From NCBI GenBank assembly GCA_963773685.1, contig CAVZBY010000003.1, positions 1-19,731 on the forward strand: 19,731 nucleotides of DNA, given 5' to 3'. The number at the start of each line of letters is the position of its first letter. The first letter of the stretch is position 1. A model generated the notes under the pieces. That model was not told the origin of the DNA. It saw only the letters and a program-made list of their open reading frames with translations, and searched no databases. Source of the DNA: JALHVH01 sp963773685. GTDB taxonomy: Bacteria; Acidobacteriota; Aminicenantia; Aminicenantales; Saccharicenantaceae. The position numbers and the translations under genes are program-made. This document shows, piece by piece, positions 1 through 6,219 of this stretch.

Positions 1-39
1 GAATGCCAGGATCAATGCAAGAGATAGCCATCTTTTCAT
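1..39 (-). CDS. Exported protein, N-terminal 13 codons only (partial)
   Basis: Only the start of this gene is in the window; it runs off the left edge. Reading leftward from an ATG at 39, thirteen codons give MKRWLSLALILAF: a basic n-region followed by a hydrophobic stretch, the opening of a Sec signal peptide or lipoprotein signal. The start is well supported by an AAAGGAGG Shine-Dalgarno at 46-53, six bases upstream, and a sigma70-like promoter at 64-94. The mature protein is not visible, so no function can be given. Confidence 0.7.
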   Translation of the reverse strand, partial: MKRWLSLALILAF

Positions 40-63
40 TGAGTTCCTCCTTTGATTTTATGA

Positions 64-94
64 ATTATAGGTCTCGGAGGCGGGATCGAGTCAA
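64..94 (-). promoter_or_regulatory. Sigma70-like promoter of the partial exported gene
   Basis: On the minus strand TTGACT (89-94) and a perfect TATAAT (64-69) are separated by 19 bp, slightly longer than ideal. Transcription would start near 57, giving a leader of about 17 nt that contains the Shine-Dalgarno of the gene at 1-39. Farther upstream at about 120-150 a TTGAGA hexamer occurs twice about 14 bp apart, which could be an operator, but this is weak. Confidence 0.55.
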
Positions 95-223
95 GGACTT
101 TCGCTTTCCCTCCGGGCGCGCATCTCAAGAGGTCTCTCAATGGGCTCTCACCCGGCACTTCGTTATTGGATCATATCCCCTGGGTAAAGAAGCTTAGATA
201 GCGCAGGCAAGAAAAGTGAACCA
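95..223. other. Gene-free stretch upstream of the partial gene
   Basis: No open frame with a plausible start and ribosome binding site is seen on either strand. No tRNA fold or riboswitch family was recognised. It lies between the promoter of the leftmost gene and the 92-bp hairpin repeats, and its base composition is noticeably more A+T-rich than the flanking genes. The whole gene-free interval runs from 40 to 513. Confidence 0.5.
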
Positions 224-432
224 GGGGGACTGGAGGAACGCGTCTCCGGAAGATCGATCGGAGACACGGTTCGGCTTCATCGGATCTTAATCCCCACTAC
301 CCCCTTGGAATTCAAGGGGGACTGGAGGAACGTGTCTCCGGAAAGATCGATCGGAGACACGGTTCGAGTTCATCGGATCTTAATCCCCCTACCCCCTTGG
401 AATTCAAGGGGGACTAGAGGAACGTGTCTCCG
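224..432. repeat. 92-bp tandem repeat with two hairpins per unit (2.3 copies)
   Basis: Unit 1 is 224-315, unit 2 is 316-407, and a truncated third copy covers 408-432. Units differ by a few substitutions and single-base indels. Each full unit carries two inverted repeats. The first has arms CGTGTCTCCG and CGGAGACACG (331-340 with 352-361, a perfect 10-bp stem; the copy in unit 1 has one mismatch). The second spans the unit boundary, with arms CCCCCTTG and CAAGGGGG around GAATT (300-320 and 392-412). A further outer pairing GGGGGA/TCCCCC (316-321 with 384-389) could close the unit. There is no coding frame and no U-tract. It resembles intergenic palindromic repeats (REP/BIME or MITE-like) more than a terminator or CRISPR. 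Confidence 0.85.
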
Positions 433-489
433 ATAAAGGAAGGGCGGACTACCCTACCCGGGCAATCCGCCCCAAATCTCCAAAGGGAA

Positions 490-517
490 CTGATCGCTAG
501 TTCAGAACAGCGATCAG
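490..517 (-). terminator. Inverted repeat at the 3' end of the RRM gene, possible terminator
   Basis: CTGATCGCT (490-498) and AGCGATCAG (509-517) form a perfect 9-bp stem around a 10-nt loop. The TGA stop of the RRM protein (514-516) lies inside the stem. Only a weak U-rich stretch follows on the transcribed strand, so this may be a 3'-end stabilising hairpin rather than a strong intrinsic terminator. Confidence 0.4.
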
Positions 518-819
518 AAGCGGCCGCGGCCGCCGCCGCCGAAACCGCCACGGCTCGCGCCGCCGCCGCCGCCCGCAGGGCGGGGCTGGGCTTCGTTGAC
601 CTTGAGGCTGCGCCCCTTGAGGTCCTTGCCGTTGAGCCCGCTGATGGCCTTGACCGCCTCGTCCTTGTTCGGCATCTCGACGAAGCCGAAGCCGCGGGGC
701 TGACCGGTCATCTTGTCCGTGATGATGGCGGCCTTGTCGACCGTCCCGAACGCCTGGAAGGCGGCCCGGAGGTCGTCCTCGGTGGCCTGGAAAGAAAGGT
801 TGCCGACGTAGATGTTCAT
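514..819 (-). CDS. RRM-domain, glycine-rich RNA-binding protein
   Basis: A 101-residue protein made of a single RNA recognition motif and a Gly/Arg tail. RNP2 is IYVGNL (residues 3-8) and RNP1 is RGFGFVEM (42-49), both with the aromatic residues that stack on RNA bases. Residues 82-101 are almost entirely Gly, Ala, Arg and Phe, an RGG-like tail that adds non-specific RNA affinity. This is the usual size and layout of bacterial Rbp proteins, which resemble eukaryotic cold-inducible RNA-binding proteins and are thought to act as RNA chaperones in the cytosol; the cold role is family knowledge, not shown here. A GGAGGA Shine-Dalgarno precedes the ATG. The gene is monocistronic, with its own promoter at 973-1001 and a leader of about 150 nt that can form hairpins. 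The hairpin at 490-517 overlaps the stop. Confidence 0.93.
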   Translation of the reverse strand: MNIYVGNLSFQATEDDLRAAFQAFGTVDKAAIITDKMTGQPRGFGFVEMPNKDEAVKAISGLNGKDLKGRSLKVNEAQPRPAGGGGGASRGGFGGGGRGRF

Positions 820-972
820 ACTCGTCTCCTCCGACGATGGGTCCGCGCGGGGGGCTCCCGCGTCGTCCCGAAATCAAAATTCGATCGCAATAAAGGAGAG
901 GAGTATGTCGCCTGTCAGGGCCTCTGCCCTCTAAGCCTTTATCCGACCCGCGCCCCCGAACCGGGGGATTCC

Positions 973-1001
973 GGAATAGGATACCACAAAAGCCGCGTCA
1001 A
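973..1001 (-). promoter_or_regulatory. Promoter and long structured leader of the RRM gene
   Basis: TTGACG (996-1001) and TATTCC (973-978) are 17 bp apart on the minus strand; the -35 is good and the -10 weak. A run of nine A (1011-1019, T on the transcribed sense) just upstream could act as an UP element. The leader of about 147 nt contains a 6-bp C/G hairpin (953-967) and a 5-bp hairpin (917-930). Structured long leaders are common on cold-shock RNA-binding genes, so post-transcriptional control is plausible. Confidence 0.45.
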
Positions 1002-1043
1002 GAAAACAACAAAAAAAAATGCGTGCGCCCACGGACGGAGGAT

Positions 1044-4000
1044 CTAATTCAGGGCGGCGGCGCGCTTCGCGGCGTCGGCGTACTCGGGGAGGTCCTTGTC
1101 GGCGCCCTCCCAGAGGAAGAGGAAGCGGTGGTATCTCTCGACCGCCTTCGCGGTCAGGCCCTTTCGCTCGTAGAGCTTTGCCAGCCGGTAATGGGACAGC
1201 GGATCGATGAGCGACCGGTCGGGATCCTTCGGATCGAACGTCGCGAGCCGTTCATATTCCGCGACGGCCTTGTCGAGCGCCCCCTGCGCCAGGTAGGCGC
1301 GGGCCAGGGTATCTTTAGGGAATGGCGAATTATAAAGGGACAGGATGTCCTGCATGGCCGGGGGCATGCCGGGGGGGGCGATCTTCTCGAGGACGGCAAC
1401 GGCCTTGTCCGCGGCGCCTTCGGCAAGGAGAACCTCGCCCTGGAGGCGGTCATGAAGGACTCCCATGGCCGGCTTCATGAAGTCCGAGGCCCCGGAGTGA
1501 ACGGTCCCGAACGCGGTCAACCGCGAGCGCGCTTCCTTCGGGCGGCCCTGGGCAAGATCGACGGACGCCATCAGGAGATGATAAAGAGCTTCCCCTCCCT
1601 TGTCCTTGGCGGGGGAAGGACCTTTCGTCCCGCTGTTCCAACGGTCGAACCCGGCCCGCGCCGCATCGAATTGTCTCTGCCGGAGCCGGACGCATCCCAT
1701 AAGGTATTGCGACGAGGCCTGGCCGTCGACGTATCCCAGGGAGCCCGACAGGCTCTCCATTCTCTCGAGCTCGGAGATCGCTTCTGTCATGCGGCCCGTC
1801 CACATGAGAAGGTAAGCCTTCCCGAAAGTCCCCTTGCCCTTCATGCCCACCGACGGGGCCCCGGCGATATATTCGTCCACGGCCTTCAGCGCTTCCGGAT
1901 ATTCCTCGCGGAGCGCTCGAAGATAGGCGAGCCCCCAGAGCGACGCGGAGAAATCCGGCGCGATCGCGAGCGCTTCCTTATAATAGTCGACCGACTTTTC
2001 CAGCTCCCCCATCCGGAAATAGGTCTCGGCCAGGGAATCGAGGGGATTCGCGTCTCCGGGGAACGCAACGGCGTACTTCTTGAATGTCTCGACGGCCTTG
2101 GCGTATTCGCCCATGTCGGCGAACGTATAGGCGAGCATGTTCAGGGCGTACCCGTATTTCGGGTCGAGGGCCACGGCTTCCTGGAACTGCTCGACCGCCG
2201 GGGCGTACTGCATCTTCTTCCGGTACAACTGGCCCAGCTCGAAGCGGACGATCTTCTCCTTGGGGTACTTGACGACGATCTCTTTGAAGGTCCGGAGGGC
2301 CTTCTCGGGATCATGTTCGATGGCCCCGGCATAGGCCGCTTCAATATAGAGGCGCTCCTTCTCGGGGCTCCGCCCCGAAAGGGCCTTGGCTTTCCGGTAA
2401 GCCTTTTCCATCGCGGGCGGATCCCCCGTGGCGCTGTGAACGCGGGCCAGGCCGAGGTAGGCGACGGCGAATTCGGGGTCGAGCTCGACAGCCTGCTCGA
2501 GGGCCTCCAGGGCCGGGCCATAATAGAATCGTTCGAACAGCTCCGTGCCCTTCAGGTAGAGGTCGTACGCTTTCATCGAAGACGTTGTCCGCTCGGCGAT
2601 CGCCGCGCCCCTGGCCGCGACCTTCGGGCCCGAGAGGCCCACGCCCCGGACGATCTCGCGGCTGAGCTCGCCGATCTGCCGGTCGAGGATGCTCCGGAGC
2701 CCGTCGCCTCTCGAGCCGGCGCTCTTCAGGAGGCGCTTGCTTTCGACGTCCAGGACCTTGACGTCCGTGGCGAACATGTCGCCGGCCTTGACGTAGCTTC
2801 CCAGGACGATGGTCGCGACGCCCTCCCGGCGGCAAAGCTCGAATCCCAGGTCCGCGTCGATCACCGACGCCTCGTCCCGGCCCATCTGCTTGAGGAGGTC
2901 CCGCATCCGTTCCCAGGTGATCACCGAAAGGTCCCGGGACTGCTCGAGGCTCGTGATGAGCAGGTTGGGGATGGCCTTCCCGAGGTAATCATAGGACTTG
3001 TCCCCCGTCTGGTTCTCGAACGTCATGACGGCGACGGAATGGCGGTGCGGGGGAGGCGAAGGCGCGCCCTTCTTGAGAACGAAGAACCAGCCCGCGACGG
3101 CCAGGGCCGCGACCCCGATGAGGATGGCCGGGACGCGGGCCCTTTTCAGGCCGGAGCCTCGGGTCGCTCTCCGGGCCGTCGACGGCTTGCGCCGGGGGAG
3201 GAGCCGCTCGGTCGTGGGAATGCGCTTCGCGATCCGCTCGAGCTCGGCCCCGAGCTCTTCGGCCGTCCGGTATCGCTTGTCCGGGTCCTTTTCCAGGCAC
3301 TTGAGCACCAGGCGGCCCAGGTCCTCCGGGATATCGGGATTGAGCTCGCGGGGATTGTCCGGCGTTTCGGTCTTCTGCTTGACGCCGACGGAGAAAGGAG
3401 TCTCCCCTTCGAACGGGACGCGGCCGACGAGGCACTCATAAAGGATGATGCCCAGGGAATAGAGGTCCGAGCGGGCATCGACCTCCCCTCCCTCCACCTG
3501 CTCAGGGGACATGTATTCCGGCGTCCCGATGATGACCCCGGCCTCGGTCAGCCCTTTCGTCCGTATCGAACGGGCGATGCCGAAGTCCAGGATGCGGACC
3601 TGGCCGTCGCGATCGATCATGACGTTGCTCGGCTTGAGGTCCCGGTGGACGATGCCGCGGCGGTGCGCTTCGGCCAGGCCCTCGCAGAGCTGGCGGGCGA
3701 GGGTGACGGCGGTCCCGATCCCCAGGCGCCCGGACATCCGGATCATCGCCTTGAGGTCCTCGCCGGGGACGTATTCCATGGTGATGTAATAGAGGCGGCC
3801 TTCGCGCCCCAGGTCGTACATCCGGCAGATGTGCTTGTGGGAGATGTCCCGGGCCATGCGCAGCTCGTTGCGGAACCGCTCGATGGTCCCCCGGTCGGCC
3901 GCGACCTCGGGCTTGATGAGCTTCAGGGCGATCTTGGCGTTGACCTCCCGGTCGTAAACCTTGTAGACGTGCCCCATCCCGCCCCTGCCGAGCTCCTCGA

Positions 4001-4169
4001 TGATCTGGTACCGTCCGGCGAACGTCGAGCCGGTGGCCAGCTCTTCCCTGGGGGTCTCGAGGGTCATGGTCTGGGCGGGAGTTCCCGGGGTATCGCGGAG
4101 CGGGGCCCCGCAATCCGCGCAAAAACGCGCGCTCTCGGGATTATCGAGGCGGCATTTGGGGCAGTTCAC
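1044..4169 (-). CDS. Zinc-ribbon Ser/Thr protein kinase with TolB-N-like and TPR region
   Basis: A 1041-residue transmembrane signalling kinase. Order of parts: an N-terminal zinc ribbon (C3, C6, C17, C20); a Hanks-type kinase domain (about 54-313) with glycine loop GRGGMG (61-66), Lys83, Glu102, HRDLKPSN (175-182), DFG (195-197) and GTPEYMSPEQ activation segment; a basic linker; one membrane helix (about 346-365); a TolB-N/FlgO-like domain opening SVAVMTFENQTGD (378-390); then TPR repeats from about 530 to the end. All catalytic residues are present, so it should be an active kinase, with the kinase domain in the cytosol and the TPR half probably in the periplasm. The start is GTG with GGAG five bases upstream; an ATG at 4180 is out of frame. 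The upstream NTF2-like gene is 110 bp away. Substrates and signal cannot be read from the sequence. Confidence 0.93.
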   Translation of the reverse strand: MNCPKCRLDNPESARFCADCGAPLRDTPGTPAQTMTLETPREELATGSTFAGRYQIIEELGRGGMGHVYKVYDREVNAKIALKLIKPEVAADRGTIERFRNELRMARDISHKHICRMYDLGREGRLYYITMEYVPGEDLKAMIRMSGRLGIGTAVTLARQLCEGLAEAHRRGIVHRDLKPSNVMIDRDGQVRILDFGIARSIRTKGLTEAGVIIGTPEYMSPEQVEGGEVDARSDLYSLGIILYECLVGRVPFEGETPFSVGVKQKTETPDNPRELNPDIPEDLGRLVLKCLEKDPDKRYRTAEELGAELERIAKRIPTTERLLPRRKPSTARRATRGSGLKRARVPAILIGVAALAVAGWFFVLKKGAPSPPPHRHSVAVMTFENQTGDKSYDYLGKAIPNLLITSLEQSRDLSVITWERMRDLLKQMGRDEASVIDADLGFELCRREGVATIVLGSYVKAGDMFATDVKVLDVESKRLLKSAGSRGDGLRSILDRQIGELSREIVRGVGLSGPKVAARGAAIAERTTSSMKAYDLYLKGTELFERFYYGPALEALEQAVELDPEFAVAYLGLARVHSATGDPPAMEKAYRKAKALSGRSPEKERLYIEAAYAGAIEHDPEKALRTFKEIVVKYPKEKIVRFELGQLYRKKMQYAPAVEQFQEAVALDPKYGYALNMLAYTFADMGEYAKAVETFKKYAVAFPGDANPLDSLAETYFRMGELEKSVDYYKEALAIAPDFSASLWGLAYLRALREEYPEALKAVDEYIAGAPSVGMKGKGTFGKAYLLMWTGRMTEAISELERMESLSGSLGYVDGQASSQYLMGCVRLRQRQFDAARAGFDRWNSGTKGPSPAKDKGGEALYHLLMASVDLAQGRPKEARSRLTAFGTVHSGASDFMKPAMGVLHDRLQGEVLLAEGAADKAVAVLEKIAPPGMPPAMQDILSLYNSPFPKDTLARAYLAQGALDKAVAEYERLATFDPKDPDRSLIDPLSHYRLAKLYERKGLTAKAVERYHRFLFLWEGADKDLPEYADAAKRAAALN

Positions 4170-4279
4170 AGCGGCTCCATCGATATATACTCAATATACG
4201 TAAGAAGACGGCGAAAGATTAACAAGAACGGGAAGCCGCGTCAACATGGAAAGGGGCCCTGCCTGGGGCGAGCCGCCTG

Positions 4280-4771
4280 TCAATCGGGCGTCGAGGTCTT
4301 GGGCAGGTACCACTCGTTCCGGATCGCTCCGTCCTCGATCTCATAAATGACGACCCCGTACGACGGCCCCGCGCCGCCCGCGAGGCCCGTGATCTTCTCC
4401 CGGTCGATCACATAAGACCCGTGGGTGAGCCGCCCGGCGATCTCGATCCGGACCTCGGGATTCTTCTCGAAAAGCGCGACGAATTTCGCCCGGACGGCCG
4501 CCTTGCCGCGGAGGAACGCCTCGCCGCCGGGGAGCCTCCGGGCGACGCAATCCGACGCGTACATGGCCAGGACGCCTTCGACGTCATGCGCATTGAAGGC
4601 GTCGACGAGCGCCTGGGCGACCGCCGCGGGCGCACGGACATCCGGGACGGCCGGTGTTCCGGCGGCGGCATTCTGCCCGAAAACGGGACCTGATAGCAGT
4701 GCCGCAAGGAGGGACATCGGAATGACGGCTCCTGCGCCCCTTGGGAATCGACCTGACGAATTTCTTCGCAT
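4280..4771 (-). CDS. Exported NTF2/SnoaL-like (DUF4440-type) protein
   Basis: A 163-residue protein with a signal peptide (hydrophobic core MSLLAALLSGPVFG, cleavage probably before QNAAAG) and one NTF2-like cone fold. The pattern ALVDAFNAHDVEGVLAMYA at the start of the domain, a middle part about a reset value after an inclusion step (GEAFLRGKAAVRAKF), and the C-terminal strand VVIYEIEDGAIRNEWYL are typical of SnoaL/DUF4440 relatives. Members range from isomerases to non-enzymatic ligand binders, so the reaction is unknown. I choose ATG 4771 over an in-frame TTG at 4783 because the TTG overlaps the -10 box of a strong promoter (4783-4812); no Shine-Dalgarno is seen, so the mRNA is probably almost leaderless. 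It follows the ligase gene by 37 bp. Confidence 0.8.
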   Translation of the reverse strand: MRRNSSGRFPRGAGAVIPMSLLAALLSGPVFGQNAAAGTPAVPDVRAPAAVAQALVDAFNAHDVEGVLAMYASDCVARRLPGGEAFLRGKAAVRAKFVALFEKNPEVRIEIAGRLTHGSYVIDREKITGLAGGAGPSYGVVIYEIEDGAIRNEWYLPKTSTPD

Positions 4772-4782
4772 GGCGGTTTTCA

Positions 4783-4812
4783 ATGATATCGTCCGCCGCG
4801 AGACGGTGTCAA
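4783..4812 (-). promoter_or_regulatory. Promoter of the NTF2-like gene, -35 on the upstream stop codon
   Basis: A perfect TTGACA (4807-4812) and TATCAT (4783-4788, five of six) are 18 bp apart. The stop codon TGA (4809-4811) of the upstream ligase gene is contained within the -35 hexamer. Predicted transcription start is near 4776, only about five bases before the ATG at 4771. Confidence 0.6.
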
Positions 4813-6183
4813 GGAACCTGGCCCGTTCCTCCGGCGCCGGGGCCCCGCCTCTCCCTCATCGAGATGATCGGCCGGACCTTTCCCGAAGCCGTTCTGGGGA
4901 TGGAGGAGACGACGGAGGCGCGGAGGGAGACGCCCTCTCCGAACAGGCCCGCAAGCTTGGCGGCCGCCCGCGCTTCGAATCCCGGGAGGTCGAAGGGTCC
5001 CTTGACGACCAGTGAGATGCGGAACGATAGCGGGGCTTCCTGCACGAGCTGATACTGAAGGACCCCACGCTCGTCCCTGAGGAGATGACCGACGGCGAAA
5101 GGTGTGAGAGGCCGGCCGGAAGGGAGCTCGAGCCAGTCGTCCCGGCGGCCTTCCGGGTATGACATCATCGGCAGGGAGCGCCCGCAGGAGCAGAGGCCGG
5201 GAAGCAGAGCGGCCAGGTCGCCGAGCCTGTAGTTCAGCAGGACCATGGCCCGGTTGACGAGGTTGGAGACGATGACCTCCCCTCGCTCTCCCGGAGGGAG
5301 GGACCGGCCGGAGCCGTCCACGACGCGCACGGGATAGATGTCCTCGTTGATATGGATCCCGCGGTGCTCTTTGCATTCAAAGCCTATGGACGGCGCCTCG
5401 ACGGATGCGTAGATGCTGAAGGCGGGGATGCCGTATCCGTCCATCATCAGGCTCCGGGCCTCGTCCGAGAGTCCGTCGGCGCCGAACCCGGCGGCCCGGA
5501 CCCGGTGAAAGGGCGATCCCGTCGCTTGAAGGTGCGCGAACAGCTCTTCGAGGTAGGAACCATATGCGTGGATGACGTTCCGGCTTATATTCATTGATGA
5601 GCGAGACGGCCTTTTCCAGCGGATCGATCATGCTCACGTACAGCCTGGAGGCAAACGGCCTGCGGTCGAGCAGAGTGTACTTCCGCCACGCAAGGCGATA
5701 AATGTGGACGTTCGCGCGGAGGCTCGGAAAGATCCAGGCCTCGCGCGCTCTTCCACGGCCCTTGACGGGCGACGCTTCCGCCAGGGCCCCCTGGTAGCGC
5801 TGGCCGTGCACGGCGGTCTGGAGCATGGCCCCGAGCTCGTGCCGGGCGGCGATGGGAGCGCCCGTGCTGCCGCCAGAGAGGATCGTGAAGCAGGTCCGGC
5901 GACGGAACGCCGAGGAGTGGAAACGCTCGGGGTCGGTTTGGATGTCGCGGCGCTCGAGGACGGGGAGCCGGGCCAGGTCCTCGGCGCTCCGGAAATCTTT
6001 GGGGGTCAGGCCCAGCCGCCGAAGCGTCTCGCGATAATACGGGACGAAGCGGACGGCATGACGGAGGATCCGCCGGAGGCGCCGCGCCTGGTCGCCGCGG
6101 ATCTCGTCCGGAGACCGGAACGGATAGCCCCTCTGGGCCAGATAATGAAGGCCGACGTACGCCGACCAATACAGCCGCTTCAC
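4809..6183 (-). pseudogene. PaaK/CapK-like adenylate-forming ligase, interrupted by a frameshift
   Basis: Two frames together give a protein of about 457 residues, the usual size of the phenylacetate-CoA ligase/CapK family, which activates carboxylates with ATP. The N-terminal part has the family opening (ILRHAVRFVPYYRETLRRLG) and the ATP-binding loop SGGSTGAP (about 103-110 from the GTG). The C-terminal part carries YASVEAP, NYRLGDLAALLPG, and a terminal PRTASGKVRP resembling the lysine motif of adenylating enzymes. The frames join near 5580: INEYKP in one frame continues as NVIHAYGSYLEELF in the other, one surplus G. Without correction the N-terminal frame would read off into unrelated sequence. 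The start is taken as GTG 6183, six bases after a TATAGT box; a TTG at 6219 is inside the -35 region. Its substrate is unknown. The break may be real decay or a sequence error. Confidence 0.82.
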
Positions 6184-6189
6184 ACGCCG

Positions 6190-6219
6190 ACTATATCTTC
6201 CCCTCCGATCGGGAGTCAA
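6190..6219 (-). promoter_or_regulatory. Promoter of the PaaK-like gene, leaderless type
   Basis: TTGACT (6214-6219) and TATAGT (6190-6195, five of six) are 18 bp apart on the minus strand. The TGA stop of the M28 peptidase gene (6216-6218) lies inside the -35 hexamer. The GTG start at 6183 follows the -10 by six bases, where transcription should begin, and no Shine-Dalgarno is placed correctly for it (the only GGAGG is 18 bases away). Confidence 0.55.

Noticed and set aside
224..432. CRISPR array
   Set aside because: The units are directly adjacent 92-bp copies with no variable spacers, and there are no cas genes.
424..1047. A 207-codon plus-strand frame across the RRM gene and its leader
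   Set aside because: It is an alanine- and arginine-rich mirror of the glycine-rich tail on the other strand, with no homology signs.
4170..4230. A promoter in the A+T-rich TATATT/TATATA stretch before the kinase gene
   Set aside because: No -35 hexamer with acceptable spacing was found for either candidate -10; the region may still be used but I cannot support it.
1023..4346. A long open frame opposite the kinase gene (over 1100 codons)
   Set aside because: The opposite strand has a complete kinase/TPR protein with all motifs. The antisense frame gives an Arg/Gly/Asp/Leu-rich sequence without domains, as expected from G+C-rich third positions.
6184..6219. A TTG start at 6219 for the ligase, overlapping the peptidase stop as TTGA
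   Set aside because: It is part of a TTGACT -35 box with a TATAGT -10 at 6190-6195; no Shine-Dalgarno precedes it, and the added residues do not look like the family.
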